Assembly (NCBI GenBank): GCA_038237925.1
Contig: JBBRYF010000006.1
Location: 62,001 to 126,000, forward strand
DNA: 64,000 nucleotides
Direction: 5' to 3'
Origin: AC-32 sp038237925
Lineage (GTDB): Bacteria; Actinomycetota; Thermoleophilia; Gaiellales; Gaiellaceae
Shown: positions 31,956 to 39,514 of the stretch, piece by piece
Position numbering within the stretch: position 1 is the first letter of the stretch
Layout: every line of letters starts with the position of its first letter
Translations under genes and position numbers: made by a program
Notes under the pieces: model-generated
Seen by the model: only the letters and a program-made list of their open reading frames with translations
Database searches by the model: none
Told to the model about the DNA's origin: nothing

Positions 31956-32197
31956 GAAAGATCCTCCTGATCTCGGTGTTGGCGCTGATCGCGTGGGCCG
32001 CGCTTGCGCGGGCCTCGCACGGTGCCGGGCCTGAGCAGCGCTATACCGTCAAGCCGGGCGACACGCTCTGGACGATCGCGACGAGCCACTACGCGGGTGA
32101 CCCACGCGATGCGATCTACCGCATCGACCGCCGGAACCACCTCGGCACCGGCGTGATCGTCCCGGGCGAGCGGCTCGTGCTGCCGTCAGCCCGGTAG
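31949..32197 (+). CDS. SOS-inducible LysM protein (YneA/ChiZ-like division inhibitor candidate)
   Basis: 82 residues from ATG 31949, which lies inside the second LexA box. One membrane helix (LLISVLALIAWAALARAS) precedes a LysM domain (YTVKPGDTLWTIATSHYAGD, then LGTGVIVPGERLVLP). A small membrane-anchored LysM protein under LexA matches the pattern of Bacillus YneA and mycobacterial Rv2719c, which delay division during DNA damage. That role is inferred from architecture and regulation; no lexA gene is in the window. Its end overlaps the convergent SnoaL-like gene by 12 nt. Confidence 0.85.
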   Translation: MFGKILLISVLALIAWAALARASHGAGPEQRYTVKPGDTLWTIATSHYAGDPRDAIYRIDRRNHLGTGVIVPGERLVLPSAR

Positions 32198-32632
32198 CGG
32201 CAGGCCGGCCGTGTAGACCCGCTCGCCTCGGAAGAGGCGACGCTCGCGGTCCCATGGGAAGAAGATCGTGACCTTCCAGGCCAGGCGCTCGCGCGTCGGG
32301 GCGATGCCGAGCCACTCGGCCTCGTGCGTGCCGGTCACGTTGGCTTCCTCGCAGACGCCCTGCGGGCCGATCACGATGTCGGTCAGGCGAAAGTCGATGT
32401 CGGGGAAGCCGCCCAGGAGCCCCAGGTAGAACTGCGCGGCTCCCTCGTGTCCCTCCCAGCGGTGACCCGTCTGGACGAGCTCGTAGACGCAGTCGTCGGT
32501 CAGCGTCGAGAGCAGACCGGGCACGTCGCGCGCGTCCTCGGCCTTCGAGTGACGCTTCCAGAGCTCGCGAATCGCATCGTGCTCCTCGGGGGAGGGGTCG
32601 CGGCGGATCAGGTCGAGGACGTCGTCGCCCAC
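32186..32632 (-). CDS. SnoaL-like / ester-cyclase NTF2-fold protein
   Basis: 148 residues from GTG 32632; the long open frame upstream is antisense readthrough of the HD-GYP gene. AIRELWKRHSKAEDARDVPG opens an NTF2-like cone with DDCVYELVQTG, GHEGAAQFYLGLLGGFPDID and the C-terminal strands. SnoaL-like proteins include polyketide cyclases and hydroxysteroid isomerase-like enzymes; no specific substrate can be named. Confidence 0.7.
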   Translation of the reverse strand: MGDDVLDLIRRDPSPEEHDAIRELWKRHSKAEDARDVPGLLSTLTDDCVYELVQTGHRWEGHEGAAQFYLGLLGGFPDIDFRLTDIVIGPQGVCEEANVTGTHEAEWLGIAPTRERLAWKVTIFFPWDRERRLFRGERVYTAGLPLPG

Positions 32633-32652
32633 CGGCGCGACTCTACTCAGAC

Positions 32653-33999
32653 TCAGACCGCGCGCAGGTAGCGCTCGTCGAGCCCGAGCTCGTCGGGGCC
32701 GCGCATGGCCACCGCGAGAAACGCGTCCACCACCTCGGGCGAAAACTGCGTGCCCTTGCCGCCGTGGACTTCCGCGAGCGCTTCGTCGGCCGTGAGCGCA
32801 CGGTGGTACGGCCGGTCGGTCGTCATCGCGTCCCACGAGTCCGCGAGCCCGACGATCGCTGCCTCGAGCGGGATCGCCTCCCCGGCGAGCCCGTCCGGGT
32901 AGCCCGCGCCGTCCCAGCGCTCGTGGTGGTGCCTGATGATCGGGACGGCCTCGCGCAGCCGGCCGAATTTGCCGACGATCCGCGCGCCCTCCGCCGAGTG
33001 CGTCTTCATCTGGGCGTACTCCCAGCAGTCCAGCTTCGCCGGCTTGACGAGGATCCCGTCGGGCACAGCAATCTTGCCGATGTCGTGGAAGAGCGAGCCG
33101 AACCGGAGCGCGTCGAGCTGCGGCGCGGTCAGCCCGAGCTCCGCGCCCATCGCGAGCGCGACCCGCTGCACCCGCAGCGAGTGGCCGGCGGTGTCGGGGT
33201 CCTTGGCCTCGACTGTGGCGTTGAGGCTCTCGATCGCTTCGAGCGAGCTCTCCTCGAGCCGCTCGTAGGCGGTCATCAGCGCCCGGGAGCGCTCGCCGAG
33301 CTGGCGTGTCTGGCGGCGAAGCGTGCTCGACGCGCCGCGGACGAGCAGCGCCAGCGCCGCCCAGAGTGCGAGCAGGACGCCTGCAACGGTCGCCCAGATC
33401 AGGTGCCGCCGCGAAGCGAGCGTGTGCTCGAGGTTCTGCGGGTCGGCGTAGATCTCGTAGGCACCGAGGACCCGGCGCCCGTTGTCGGAGAAGATCGGCG
33501 TGTAGACCTCGAGCAGATGGTTGAAGCCGAGGCTCTGCTCGACGCGGTCCTCGGCAGCCGTGAGCTGGCCGATGTGACCGGCCGCCTGACGGGTGGCGAT
33601 GGACTTCGCGAGGTCGCCGTCCAGCTCGTAGCGCCTGCCGATTCGGTTCCGGCCGCGGTTCGTCCACGCGAGCACGCCGTCGGAGCGCCGGACCTTGACG
33701 GTGACGAGAGCCTGGTTGCGGCGCAGTTCGTCGTCGAGCCGGGCGGTCGTGTTGGGGTCCACCTGCACCCGGCCGCCGCGGACGAGCGTCGTCCGCCGCA
33801 CGCCGTCGACGTACTGCGACACGCTCGAGCGACTGTCCGCGAGCGCCTGGTCCGAGAGCGTCCGCGTCAGGAGCGAGCTGAGCACGACTCCGCCGACGGC
33901 GATGATCACGGCGCTCAGGACGAGAAAGACGCGCAGCAGCGTGAGCGAGCGCTCGGTCGCCGCCCGCAGGTTCGAACCGGTTCCAGCCAGCAGTCGCAC
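32653..33999 (-). CDS. HD-GYP cyclic-di-GMP phosphodiesterase with periplasmic sensor
   Basis: 448 residues from GTG 33999. Two membrane helices (VFLVLSAVIIAVGGVVLSSL and WATVAGVLLALWAALALLV) enclose an extracytoplasmic sensor of about 160 residues. An HD-GYP domain follows: FGSLFHDIGKIAVPDGIL (HD) and HHHERWDGAGYPDGLAGEAI (HHE then GYP), plus DSWDAMTTDRPYH. HD-GYP domains hydrolyse c-di-GMP to GMP. The pilB-like ATPase at 52785, with an MshEN-type N terminus, is a possible downstream c-di-GMP target in the same window. Confidence 0.9.
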   Translation of the reverse strand: MRLLAGTGSNLRAATERSLTLLRVFLVLSAVIIAVGGVVLSSLLTRTLSDQALADSRSSVSQYVDGVRRTTLVRGGRVQVDPNTTARLDDELRRNQALVTVKVRRSDGVLAWTNRGRNRIGRRYELDGDLAKSIATRQAAGHIGQLTAAEDRVEQSLGFNHLLEVYTPIFSDNGRRVLGAYEIYADPQNLEHTLASRRHLIWATVAGVLLALWAALALLVRGASSTLRRQTRQLGERSRALMTAYERLEESSLEAIESLNATVEAKDPDTAGHSLRVQRVALAMGAELGLTAPQLDALRFGSLFHDIGKIAVPDGILVKPAKLDCWEYAQMKTHSAEGARIVGKFGRLREAVPIIRHHHERWDGAGYPDGLAGEAIPLEAAIVGLADSWDAMTTDRPYHRALTADEALAEVHGGKGTQFSPEVVDAFLAVAMRGPDELGLDERYLRAV

Positions 34000-34065
34000 G
34001 GTCCTGCGATCGGTCCCGGAGCTGGACCGAGAAGGCTTGAGCGGGCCGACACTAGACTCCGTCGC

Positions 34066-35061
34066 GTGGATCTCGACCTCGTCTTCCTCGGCACCTCGGG
34101 CTCAGCTCCGACTGCCCAGCGGGCGCCTTCCGCGCTGCTCCTGCGCCGCGGCGGCGAGCGGCTGCTGTTCGACTGCGGTGAGGGCACGCAGCGCCAGCTC
34201 CTGCGCTCCGCGGTCGGCCTGATCGAGCTCCAGGAGGTCTTCGTCTCGCACTTCCACGCCGACCACTACCTCGGGCTTCCCGGGATGCTGAAGACGTTCG
34301 CTCTGAGGGGTCGCGAGCTGCCGCTGACGATCTATGGCCCGCCGGGACTGAACGAGCTCTTCGGTGCGCTGCGGCGCATCTTCGGGAAGCTCACCTACGA
34401 GCTCGAGCTCGTGGAGCTGCGGCCCGGCGACGTGCTCGAGCGCGTGGAGTACAACCTCGTCACCTTCCCGGTTGCGCACGCCGTGCAGTCGCTCGGGTTC
34501 GCGCTCGTCGAGCACCCGCGGCCCGGCCGCTTCGACATCGACGCTTCTGACGCCCTCGGCGTTCCCTCCGGGCCCGAGCGGGGCCTGCTGCAAGCGGGCG
34601 AATCGGTCACGCTGGACGATGGCACGGTCGTCACGCCGGACGAGGTGCTCGGACCGGCGCGGCCGGGGCGCAAAGTCGTACTGAGCGGTGACACGGCGCC
34701 ATCGCCGACCGTGCTCGAGGCGGCGCGCGGCGCGGTGGTGCTCGTCCACGAGGCGACGTTCCTCGAGGAGGAGCGCGAGCGCGCGCAGGAGACCGGCCAC
34801 GCGACCGCGCTCGACGCGGCGGAGATCGCACGCGAGGCCGAGGTGGGACTGCTCGCGCTGACGCACCTCTCGAACCGCTACTTCGGGCCGGACGCCGCCC
34901 GCGAGGCGCGTACGATCTTCCCTGAGACGGTGGTGCCGAAGGACTTCGACGTGATCGACGTACCGTTTCCCGAGCGAGGTTCGCCTCGCTTGGTGAAGGG
35001 CGGAGTCGTCCACCGCCAAGACGTGCTCGAGCCCGAGCCGGCCCCGGAGGCGGTCTCATGA
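34066..35061 (+). CDS. rnz: Ribonuclease Z (tRNase Z)
   Basis: 331 residues from GTG 34066. Metallo-beta-lactamase fold with VFLGTSGSAPTAQRAPSALL, HFHADHYLGLPGML (the zinc HxHxDH motif), SGDTAPSPTVLEAARGAVVL, HEATF and THLSNRY. Cleaves the 3' trailer of tRNA precursors; relevant because the intact tRNA-Arg here lacks encoded CCA. Its TGA overlaps the next ATG. Confidence 0.93.
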   Translation: MDLDLVFLGTSGSAPTAQRAPSALLLRRGGERLLFDCGEGTQRQLLRSAVGLIELQEVFVSHFHADHYLGLPGMLKTFALRGRELPLTIYGPPGLNELFGALRRIFGKLTYELELVELRPGDVLERVEYNLVTFPVAHAVQSLGFALVEHPRPGRFDIDASDALGVPSGPERGLLQAGESVTLDDGTVVTPDEVLGPARPGRKVVLSGDTAPSPTVLEAARGAVVLVHEATFLEEERERAQETGHATALDAAEIAREAEVGLLALTHLSNRYFGPDAAREARTIFPETVVPKDFDVIDVPFPERGSPRLVKGGVVHRQDVLEPEPAPEAVS

Positions 35062-35285
35062 GCAGTCGGGTGCAGGTAGCCCTCGCGGAAACCGTTGCCG
35101 AGGCGGAGGAGCTCCAGGAGATCCTGCGGACGGCGGGGATCGAGGCCGAGCTCGAGAGCGCGGTCGATCACCACCCGCGCGAGATCGACGACGCGCCGCA
35201 GAAGGTGCTCGTCGAGGAATCCGATCTCGAGGCGGCGCGGGACGCGATCGAGTCGCTGACCGAGCCTGACGACCCGACCGCCTGA
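35058..35285 (+). CDS. DUF2007 small protein
   Basis: 75 residues, ATGA overlap with rnz. VQVALAETVAEAEELQEILR followed by AGIEAELESA is the DUF2007 (putative signal-transducing) alpha-beta pattern; VLVEESDLEAARDAIESLTE is the second half. Probably a small soluble regulatory or adaptor domain; target unknown. Confidence 0.8.
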   Translation: MSSRVQVALAETVAEAEELQEILRTAGIEAELESAVDHHPREIDDAPQKVLVEESDLEAARDAIESLTEPDDPTA

Positions 35286-36009
35286 CTTCGGGCGCCTCGC
35301 GGCGTCCTACGACCGCATCCGCCCGGTCGACGAGAACTGGTGGGAGGTCCTCCGCTTCGTCGAGGCGGAGGTGGGCCTCGAGGGTCACAGAGTGCTCGAC
35401 GTCGGCTGCGGCACCGGCCGGCTCGAGGTCGCGTTGGCCGACCGGGCTCGGGTCTGGGGGATCGACGCCGAGGCGAAGATGCTCGAGGTCGCGCGCGAGA
35501 ACGCACCAGGGGCGACGTTCAAGCCGGGCAGGGCCGAAGAGCTGCCGTTCAAGGACGGCTGGTTCGAGCGCGTCGTGATGTGGCTCTCGTCACACCTGCT
35601 CGACGACCGGCCGCGGGCTTTCGCGGAGGCGCTGCGCGTGCTCGCGCCCAAGGGCCGCCTCGCTGTCGTCACCTTCGACCCGAGCTACTTCGACAGCTTT
35701 TGGCTGAACGAGCTCTTCCCCTCGATGGAGGCGGTCGACCGCGCCCGCTTCTCGACCGGTGATGAGCTCGAGCGCGAGCTGCGCGGGGCAGGCTTCGGCG
35801 AGGTCGCGCTGAGCCGACTCTCGCAGCAGGGCGGGCTCCCGCGCGAGGAGGCCCTCGAGCGGCTGCGCGGCAAGCACATCTCGACCTTCGACCTGATCTC
35901 CGACGAGGAGTACGAAGCCGGCCTCGCGCGGGCCGAGCGGGAGCTCGCGGAGCGGGTCGACTACCGCGTCGAGTGGCTTGTCGCCACCGCCGTCCGGCCG
36001 CCTCTGTAG
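35266..36009 (+). CDS. Class I SAM-dependent methyltransferase, probable CTG start
   Basis: 247 residues from CTG 35266; GTG 35371 would remove the conserved N-terminal region DFGRLAASYDRIRPVDENWW. No ATG, GTG or TTG exists between the preceding in-frame stop and 35371. VLDVGCGTGRLEVAL is SAM motif I, WGIDAEAKMLEVAREN motif II, and ERVVMWLSSHLLDDRPRAF with GRLAVVTFDPSYF completes the fold. UbiE/Methyltransf_11 type; acceptor unknown. Confidence 0.82.
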   Translation: MTTRPPDFGRLAASYDRIRPVDENWWEVLRFVEAEVGLEGHRVLDVGCGTGRLEVALADRARVWGIDAEAKMLEVARENAPGATFKPGRAEELPFKDGWFERVVMWLSSHLLDDRPRAFAEALRVLAPKGRLAVVTFDPSYFDSFWLNELFPSMEAVDRARFSTGDELERELRGAGFGEVALSRLSQQGGLPREEALERLRGKHISTFDLISDEEYEAGLARAERELAERVDYRVEWLVATAVRPPL

Positions 36010-36031
36010 CCTTTCGCACCGGTAAGCACCC

Positions 36032-36066
36032 CTTTAACCCGGTCCCGTGAGGCCGGAAAGGAGTCA
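36032..36066 (+). promoter_or_regulatory. PyrR-binding mRNA leader of the pyr operon
   Basis: CCGG-TCCCGTGAGG-CCGG (36039-36056) matches the PyrR anti-antiterminator loop consensus TCCnGnGAGG on a short stem, preceded by TTTAA and followed directly by GAAAGGAG (36056-36063). The hairpin abuts the ribosome site, so UMP-bound PyrR would be expected to block translation initiation, the mode proposed for actinobacteria. Confidence 0.82.
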
Positions 36067-36069
36067 AAG

Positions 36070-36096
36070 GTGACGTACGCCCTGAGCGCGCTCTGA
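36070..36096 (+). CDS. 8-codon leader peptide in front of pyrR
   Basis: GTG 36070 lies 6 nt after GAAAGGAG and opens MTYALSAL, ending TGA at 36094-36096. The stop overlaps the CTG from which pyrR appears to start (CTGA). This would couple pyrR translation to the leader. The alternative is that GTG is the real pyrR start with a frameshift in between. Confidence 0.45.
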   Translation: MTYALSAL

Positions 36097-36677
36097 GCGC
36101 ACAGACCTCTGTCGGCACGACCGTCCTCGACGCTGATGCGATCGCGAAGGCCGTCACGCGGATCGCGCACGAGATCGTCGAAGCGAACTCGGACCTCTCA
36201 CAGGTCGCCCTGATCGGCATCCACACGCGCGGCGTCCCGCTCGCGCAGCGCCTGCGCCGGCGAATCGCCGAGCTCTCCGGCTCCGAGGTCGCCTTCGGCC
36301 AGCTCGACATCACCTTCCACCGCGACGACGTGCACGTGCGCGGCGGCGAGGCGCCGAGGCACCCGCAGCCGCTCGTCCGCTCCACGACGCTCGACTTTCC
36401 GCTCGAAGGGATGACCTGCGTGCTCGTCGACGACGTCCTCTACACGGGCCGCACGATCCGCGCGGCGATCGAGGCGCTCTTCGGCTACGGGCGGCCCGAG
36501 CGCGTCCAGCTCGCCGTGCTCGCCGACCGCGGCCACCGCGAGCTCCCGATCCGCCCGGATTACGTCGGCAAGAACCTGCCCACCGCCCGTGACGAGCGCA
36601 TCCAGGTCGAGCTCGTCGAGGTGGACGAGATCGACCGCGTCCTGCTCGTCCCGTCACAAGAGGAGTCCCATGGGTGA
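36093..36677 (+). CDS. pyrR: PyrR, pyr operon attenuator / uracil phosphoribosyltransferase
   Basis: 194 residues from CTG 36093. No ATG, GTG or TTG is available between the upstream frame and the conserved AIAKAVTRIAHEIVEANSDL. It shows GIHTRGVPLAQRL, the PRPP-binding loop VLVDDVLYTGRTIRAAIEAL and LADRGHRELPIRPDYVGKN. It senses UMP/UTP and binds pyr mRNA, and most members also make UMP from uracil. First gene of the operon; it overlaps pyrB by 8 nt. Confidence 0.92.
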   Translation: MSAQTSVGTTVLDADAIAKAVTRIAHEIVEANSDLSQVALIGIHTRGVPLAQRLRRRIAELSGSEVAFGQLDITFHRDDVHVRGGEAPRHPQPLVRSTTLDFPLEGMTCVLVDDVLYTGRTIRAAIEALFGYGRPERVQLAVLADRGHRELPIRPDYVGKNLPTARDERIQVELVEVDEIDRVLLVPSQEESHG

Positions 36678-37665
36678 GATCCACGTCATGCGGGAGGGCT
36701 TCCTCCCGCCGAAGCAGCCGCCACGGCGGCACTTGATCTCGATCGGCGACCTCGAGCGCGAGGACGTCGATCGGTTGCTCGCGACGGCGCAGACCTTCTC
36801 GCGCTCGCTCGAGCGCGAGGTGAAGAAGCTGCCCACGCTGCGCGGCCGGACGGTCGTGAACGTCTTCTACGAGTCCTCGACGCGCACCTCGTCGAGCTTC
36901 GAGCTGGCGGCGAAGCGGCTCTCGGCCGACACGATGTCGATCAAGGCTGCCGGCTCGTCGGTCGACAAGGGCGAGTCGCTGAAGGACACGGCACTCACGC
37001 TCGGCGCCTACGACCCTGACGTGATCGTGCTCCGCCATCCGCAGATCGGAGCGCCGCAGCTGATCGCGCGCTACACCGACGCGCACATCGTGAACGCCGG
37101 CGACGGCAAGCACCAGCACCCGACGCAGGCGCTGCTCGACCTCTACACGATCCAAGGCGAGCTCGGCCGCATCGAGGGTGTCCATGTGGCGATCGTGGGC
37201 GACGTGCTCCACTCGCGGGTAGCGCGCTCGAACATCCAGGCGCTCACGCTGATGGGCGCGAAGGTGACGCTCGTCGGCCCGCCGCCGCTGATTCCGCGCG
37301 GGATCGAGGCGCTCGGCTGCGAGGTCTCGCACGAGATCGACGCGATCGGCGACGCGGACGTGATCTACGTCCTGCGCATGCAGCGCGAGCGCATGGCCGA
37401 GGGCGCGAACTACGTGCCCTCGCTGCGCGAGTACACAGCGCGCTGGGGAGTCACGCCGGAGCGGGTGCGGCCGGGGCAGAAGGTCATGCACCCGGGGCCG
37501 ATGAACCGCGGCGTCGAGATCGACCCGCGCGTCGCGGACGCGGCCGACGCGCTGATCGAGACGCAGGTTCGGGCCGGCCTGGTCGTCCGGATGGCCGTCC
37601 TCTACGACCTGCTCACGACCGGCCCGGTCCCCGTCGAGGCCGCCGAGCCGCTGGAGGTGGCCTGA
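36670..37665 (+). CDS. pyrB: Aspartate carbamoyltransferase catalytic chain
   Basis: 331 residues from ATG 36670, after AAGAGGAG. VFYESSTRTSSSFELAAKRL binds carbamoyl phosphate, HIVNAGDGKHQHPTQALLDL is the second signature, and VMHPGPMNRGVEI the C-terminal one. Forms carbamoyl-aspartate, the committed step of pyrimidine synthesis. No pyrI regulatory chain is adjacent. TGATG overlap with pyrC. Confidence 0.97.
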   Translation: MGEIHVMREGFLPPKQPPRRHLISIGDLEREDVDRLLATAQTFSRSLEREVKKLPTLRGRTVVNVFYESSTRTSSSFELAAKRLSADTMSIKAAGSSVDKGESLKDTALTLGAYDPDVIVLRHPQIGAPQLIARYTDAHIVNAGDGKHQHPTQALLDLYTIQGELGRIEGVHVAIVGDVLHSRVARSNIQALTLMGAKVTLVGPPPLIPRGIEALGCEVSHEIDAIGDADVIYVLRMQRERMAEGANYVPSLREYTARWGVTPERVRPGQKVMHPGPMNRGVEIDPRVADAADALIETQVRAGLVVRMAVLYDLLTTGPVPVEAAEPLEVA

Positions 37666-38966
37666 TGCTCTACGGGCGCAACGGACGCAAAGATGATGTG
37701 GTCATTCGCGGCGCGCGAGTGCTCGACGCGGCCGAGGGGGTCGACCAGGTCTGCGACGTCCGCGTCGACAAGGGCATGATCGCCCAGATCGGGGCCGACC
37801 TCGACGCGAATGGCCACCGCGCGATCGAGGGCGACGGCCTCGTGCTCGCGCCGGCCTTCGTCGACCCACACGTGCACCTGCGGGTGCCGGGCGGGGAGGA
37901 CGAGGAGACGATCGCAACCGGGACGGCCGCAGCGGCCGCGGGCGGCTACTGCACGATCCTCGCGATGCCGAACACCGACCCGGTCGTCGACTCGGCCTCG
38001 GTGCTCGGCTCCCTGATCGAAGACGCGAAGGCCGAGGCCGCGATCCCGGTCGGCTTCCTGGCCGGGATCACCCGCGGCCAGGACGGCTCGGAGCTGACCG
38101 AGATGGTCGAGCTCGCCGAGCACGGCGCGGTCGGCTTCACCGACGACGGCCGCCCGGTGGTCGCACCGGGGCTGATGCGGCGCGCGCTTCAGTACCACGG
38201 GATCACCGGCCGCCGGCTCGCGCTCCACTGTGAGGAGCCGACGCTGTCGAAGGGCGGCCAGATGCACGAAGGCGCCGTGTCGGCCGAGCTCGGCTTCACC
38301 GGCTACCCGTCGGTCGCAGAGAGCCTGATGGTCGAGCGTGACCTCTCGCTCGCGGCCTACGAGGAGGCGCCGCTGCACCTGCTCCACCTCTCGGCGCGCG
38401 AGTCGGTCGACGCGCTGCGCGCCGCGCAGGCGAAGGGCGTCGCGGCGACCGCGGAGGTCACGCCGCACCACCTCTGCCTCACCGACGACGCCGTCAGGTC
38501 GCTGGACTCGAACGTGAAGATGAACCCGCCGCTGCGCTCGGCCGACGACCGCGCCGCGCTGATCGAGGGTCTTCGCGACGGGACGATCTCCGCGGTCGCG
38601 ACCGACCACGCACCGCACGCGCGGCACGAGAAGGAGGTCCCGTTCGAGGCGGCGCCCTTCGGCGTCACCGGCCTCGAGACCGCGTTCGGCGCGCTCTACA
38701 CGCACCTGGTCGAGTCCGGGGTGCTGCCGCTCGAGACGCTGCTCGAGCGGATGTCCGCCGGGCCTGCTCGGGCCTACGGCCTCGAGCCGCCGCGGATCGC
38801 GACGGGGGCGCAGGCGAACCTCGTCCTGCTCGACACCGAGGCGCCCTGGCGGGTCGAGGAGGACGGCTTCCGCTCCCGTTCGGCGAACTCGTGGCTGCTC
38901 GGCCAGACGCTGCGGGGCCAGGTGCGCCTGACGATCGCCGCGGGGAGAGTGGCGTTCGCCGCATGA
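37665..38966 (+). CDS. pyrC: Dihydroorotase
   Basis: 433 residues. Zinc-site motif FVDPHVHLRVPGGEDEETIA, the active-site TTILAMPNTDP-like segment CTILAMPNTDPVVDS, ALHCEEPTLSKGG, EVTPHHLCLTDD and AVATDHAPHARHEKEVPFE. This is the class I (multifunctional-type) dihydroorotase common in Gram-positives. Overlaps pyrB (TGATG) and the following nucleotidyltransferase gene (ATGA). Confidence 0.97.
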   Translation: MLYGRNGRKDDVVIRGARVLDAAEGVDQVCDVRVDKGMIAQIGADLDANGHRAIEGDGLVLAPAFVDPHVHLRVPGGEDEETIATGTAAAAAGGYCTILAMPNTDPVVDSASVLGSLIEDAKAEAAIPVGFLAGITRGQDGSELTEMVELAEHGAVGFTDDGRPVVAPGLMRRALQYHGITGRRLALHCEEPTLSKGGQMHEGAVSAELGFTGYPSVAESLMVERDLSLAAYEEAPLHLLHLSARESVDALRAAQAKGVAATAEVTPHHLCLTDDAVRSLDSNVKMNPPLRSADDRAALIEGLRDGTISAVATDHAPHARHEKEVPFEAAPFGVTGLETAFGALYTHLVESGVLPLETLLERMSAGPARAYGLEPPRIATGAQANLVLLDTEAPWRVEEDGFRSRSANSWLLGQTLRGQVRLTIAAGRVAFAA

Positions 38967-39514
38967 CCGTGGCCGAGGTACAGCTCGGGGCATACGTCGC
39001 CGAGGTGGTCGAGACGATCGAGGGCGTAGCGCCTGTCGTCGGCGCGTACGTGCTCGGCTCTGGACTCCTCGGCGGCTTCGACCCGGGCTCGAGCGACGCC
39101 GACGTCGTGGTGGTCGTCGAGCGTCCTCTCGCAGGCGCTGAGCGCGCCGCTCTGGTGGAAGCGCTCGACGAGCTCCCGTCGCCGTTTCGGAAGCTCGAGC
39201 TCGTCGTCTACGCGGCCGGTGCCAAGCCTCCCGTGCACGAGCTGAACTACCCGGACGGCGAAGGCGAGCCGCCGCACTGGTTCGTGCTCGACGCGGCGAT
39301 CGCGCAGGAGCGCGCCGCACCGTTCACCGACCGGCCCTGGCACGAGCTGCTCGAGCCGGTCTCGGAGGCCGAGACACGGCGGGCGGCAGAGGAGTCGCTC
39401 GAGTGGTCGGCCCGGCAGCCGGCCGGAGACGAGTTCGCGCGCGTCAACGCAGTCCGCGCTCGCCACTACCTCGAGCACGGCGACTGGATCACGAAGGAGG
39501 AGGCAGGCCGATGA
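38963..39514 (+). CDS. Nucleotidyltransferase-like protein inside the pyr operon
   Basis: 183 residues with ATGA overlaps on both sides. VLGSGLLGGFDPGSSDADVV is the GS-x-DxD motif of the pol-beta nucleotidyltransferase fold, as in ANT-type aminoglycoside adenylyltransferases; the C-terminal helical part is short. The metal-binding Asp pair is intact. A nucleotidyltransferase is not a known step of pyrimidine synthesis. It may be an orphan enzyme carried by the operon's overlaps. Substrate unknown. Confidence 0.7.
   Translation: MTVAEVQLGAYVAEVVETIEGVAPVVGAYVLGSGLLGGFDPGSSDADVVVVVERPLAGAERAALVEALDELPSPFRKLELVVYAAGAKPPVHELNYPDGEGEPPHWFVLDAAIAQERAAPFTDRPWHELLEPVSEAETRRAAEESLEWSARQPAGDEFARVNAVRARHYLEHGDWITKEEAGR

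Noticed and set aside
32764..34065. Long plus-strand frame extending RNase Z upstream
   Set aside because: That part is antisense to the HD-GYP gene. The RNase Z fold begins at GTG 34066.
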